10,804 nucleotides of DNA. Source: Candidatus Nealsonbacteria bacterium RIFCSPLOWO2_01_FULL_38_120 (lineage in GTDB: Bacteria > Patescibacteriota > Minisyncoccia > Minisyncoccales > GWA2-38-27). Shown here piece after piece: positions 10,702 through 10,804 of this stretch (position 1 is the first letter of the stretch; every line of letters begins with the position of its first letter). The DNA lies in assembly GCA_001821475.1 (NCBI GenBank), contig MHMF01000013.1, positions 1 to 10,804 of the forward strand. The letters are read 5' to 3'. The notes beneath the pieces are model-generated. The model saw only the letters and a program-made list of their open reading frames with translations. It did not search any database and was not told the DNA's origin. The translations under genes and the position numbers were made by a program.

Positions 10702-10804
10702 TTGAATTACGAAATGCCAAATAAAAAAAGAATTTCTGGTCTTTTCTCCAAATTTCAGCTACAAATTCGCTATAACTCGTAAGCATATCCATCGGATATG
10801 CTTC
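10702..10804. repeat. Second copy of the inverted-repeat element, truncated by the window end
   Basis: It begins with TTGAATTACGAAATGC, identical to the left end of the 9052-9283 element. It continues as an inverted copy of that element's right arm (CTTTTCTCCAAATTTCAGC, then CGCTATAACTCG). At 10781-10803 it has a perfect hairpin, AAGCATATCC with GGATATGCTT around ATC. If the element is symmetrical, this hairpin is its centre and the matching arm lies outside the window. Confidence 0.7.

Noticed and set aside
10610..10792. A 60-residue minus-strand protein gene
   Set aside because: The frame runs through the hairpin, the repeat and the GC-rich spacer; its only relative is the repeat-derived frame at 9178-9291, and base changes between them do not look coding.

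Overview
The window reads as a piece of a Candidate Phyla Radiation (Patescibacteria, most likely Parcubacteria-type) chromosome. The evidence is an AT-rich composition, compact genes with few Shine-Dalgarno sequences, a ribosomal operon running rpsE-rplO-secY-adk with no rpmD (uL30) gene between rpsE and rplO (absence of uL30 is typical of CPR bacteria), and a PaaX/Cas2-like regulator of a kind common in these genomes. The assignment is inference from gene content; no 16S gene is present.

Layout. Positions 1-154 carry no gene I can name and hold a repeat-built spacer. Positions 155-3872 (+) are the end of the spc ribosomal operon: S5, L15, SecY, adenylate kinase (overlapping secY by 14 bases) and a second P-loop kinase-like protein of the UPF0200/dephospho-CoA-kinase-like type. 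The three spacers in this operon (before rpsE, rpsE-rplO, rplO-secY) are each built from a different self-complementary repeat. Positions 3902-4491 hold a single minus-strand gene (divergent macro-domain-like protein) with its own Shine-Dalgarno sequence, leader hairpin and strong intrinsic terminator, and a clearly higher GC content than its surroundings: an inserted, self-contained cassette. Methionine aminopeptidase (4554-5324, +) follows. A low-GC PaaX/Cas2-like gene (5588-6139, +) comes next, lying between two copies of the same 46-base perfect palindrome.

Positions 6235-8998 (+) form a probable transcription unit of a family 2 glycosyltransferase, a short-form GalT-type nucleotidyltransferase (8-base overlap) and triosephosphate isomerase: sugar transfer, sugar-nucleotide handling and glycolysis. 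Its leader contains a 9-base segment complementary to the Shine-Dalgarno region. A good extended -10 promoter at 9015-9043 then reads through a 232-base imperfect inverted-repeat element into an FtsA-like actin-fold protein (9291-10496). A long dyad that looks like a bidirectional terminator follows, and a second, truncated copy of the inverted-repeat element runs off the end of the window.

The most notable non-coding signal is the density of long dyads (1261-1306, 3902-3943, 4494-4535, 5452-5497, 6163-6210, 10563-10606). Four share an A-tract/CGATCG-centred stem/T-tract plan, and two are identical over 46 bases and bracket the PaaX/Cas2-like gene. I found no CRISPR array, tRNA, rRNA or transposase.
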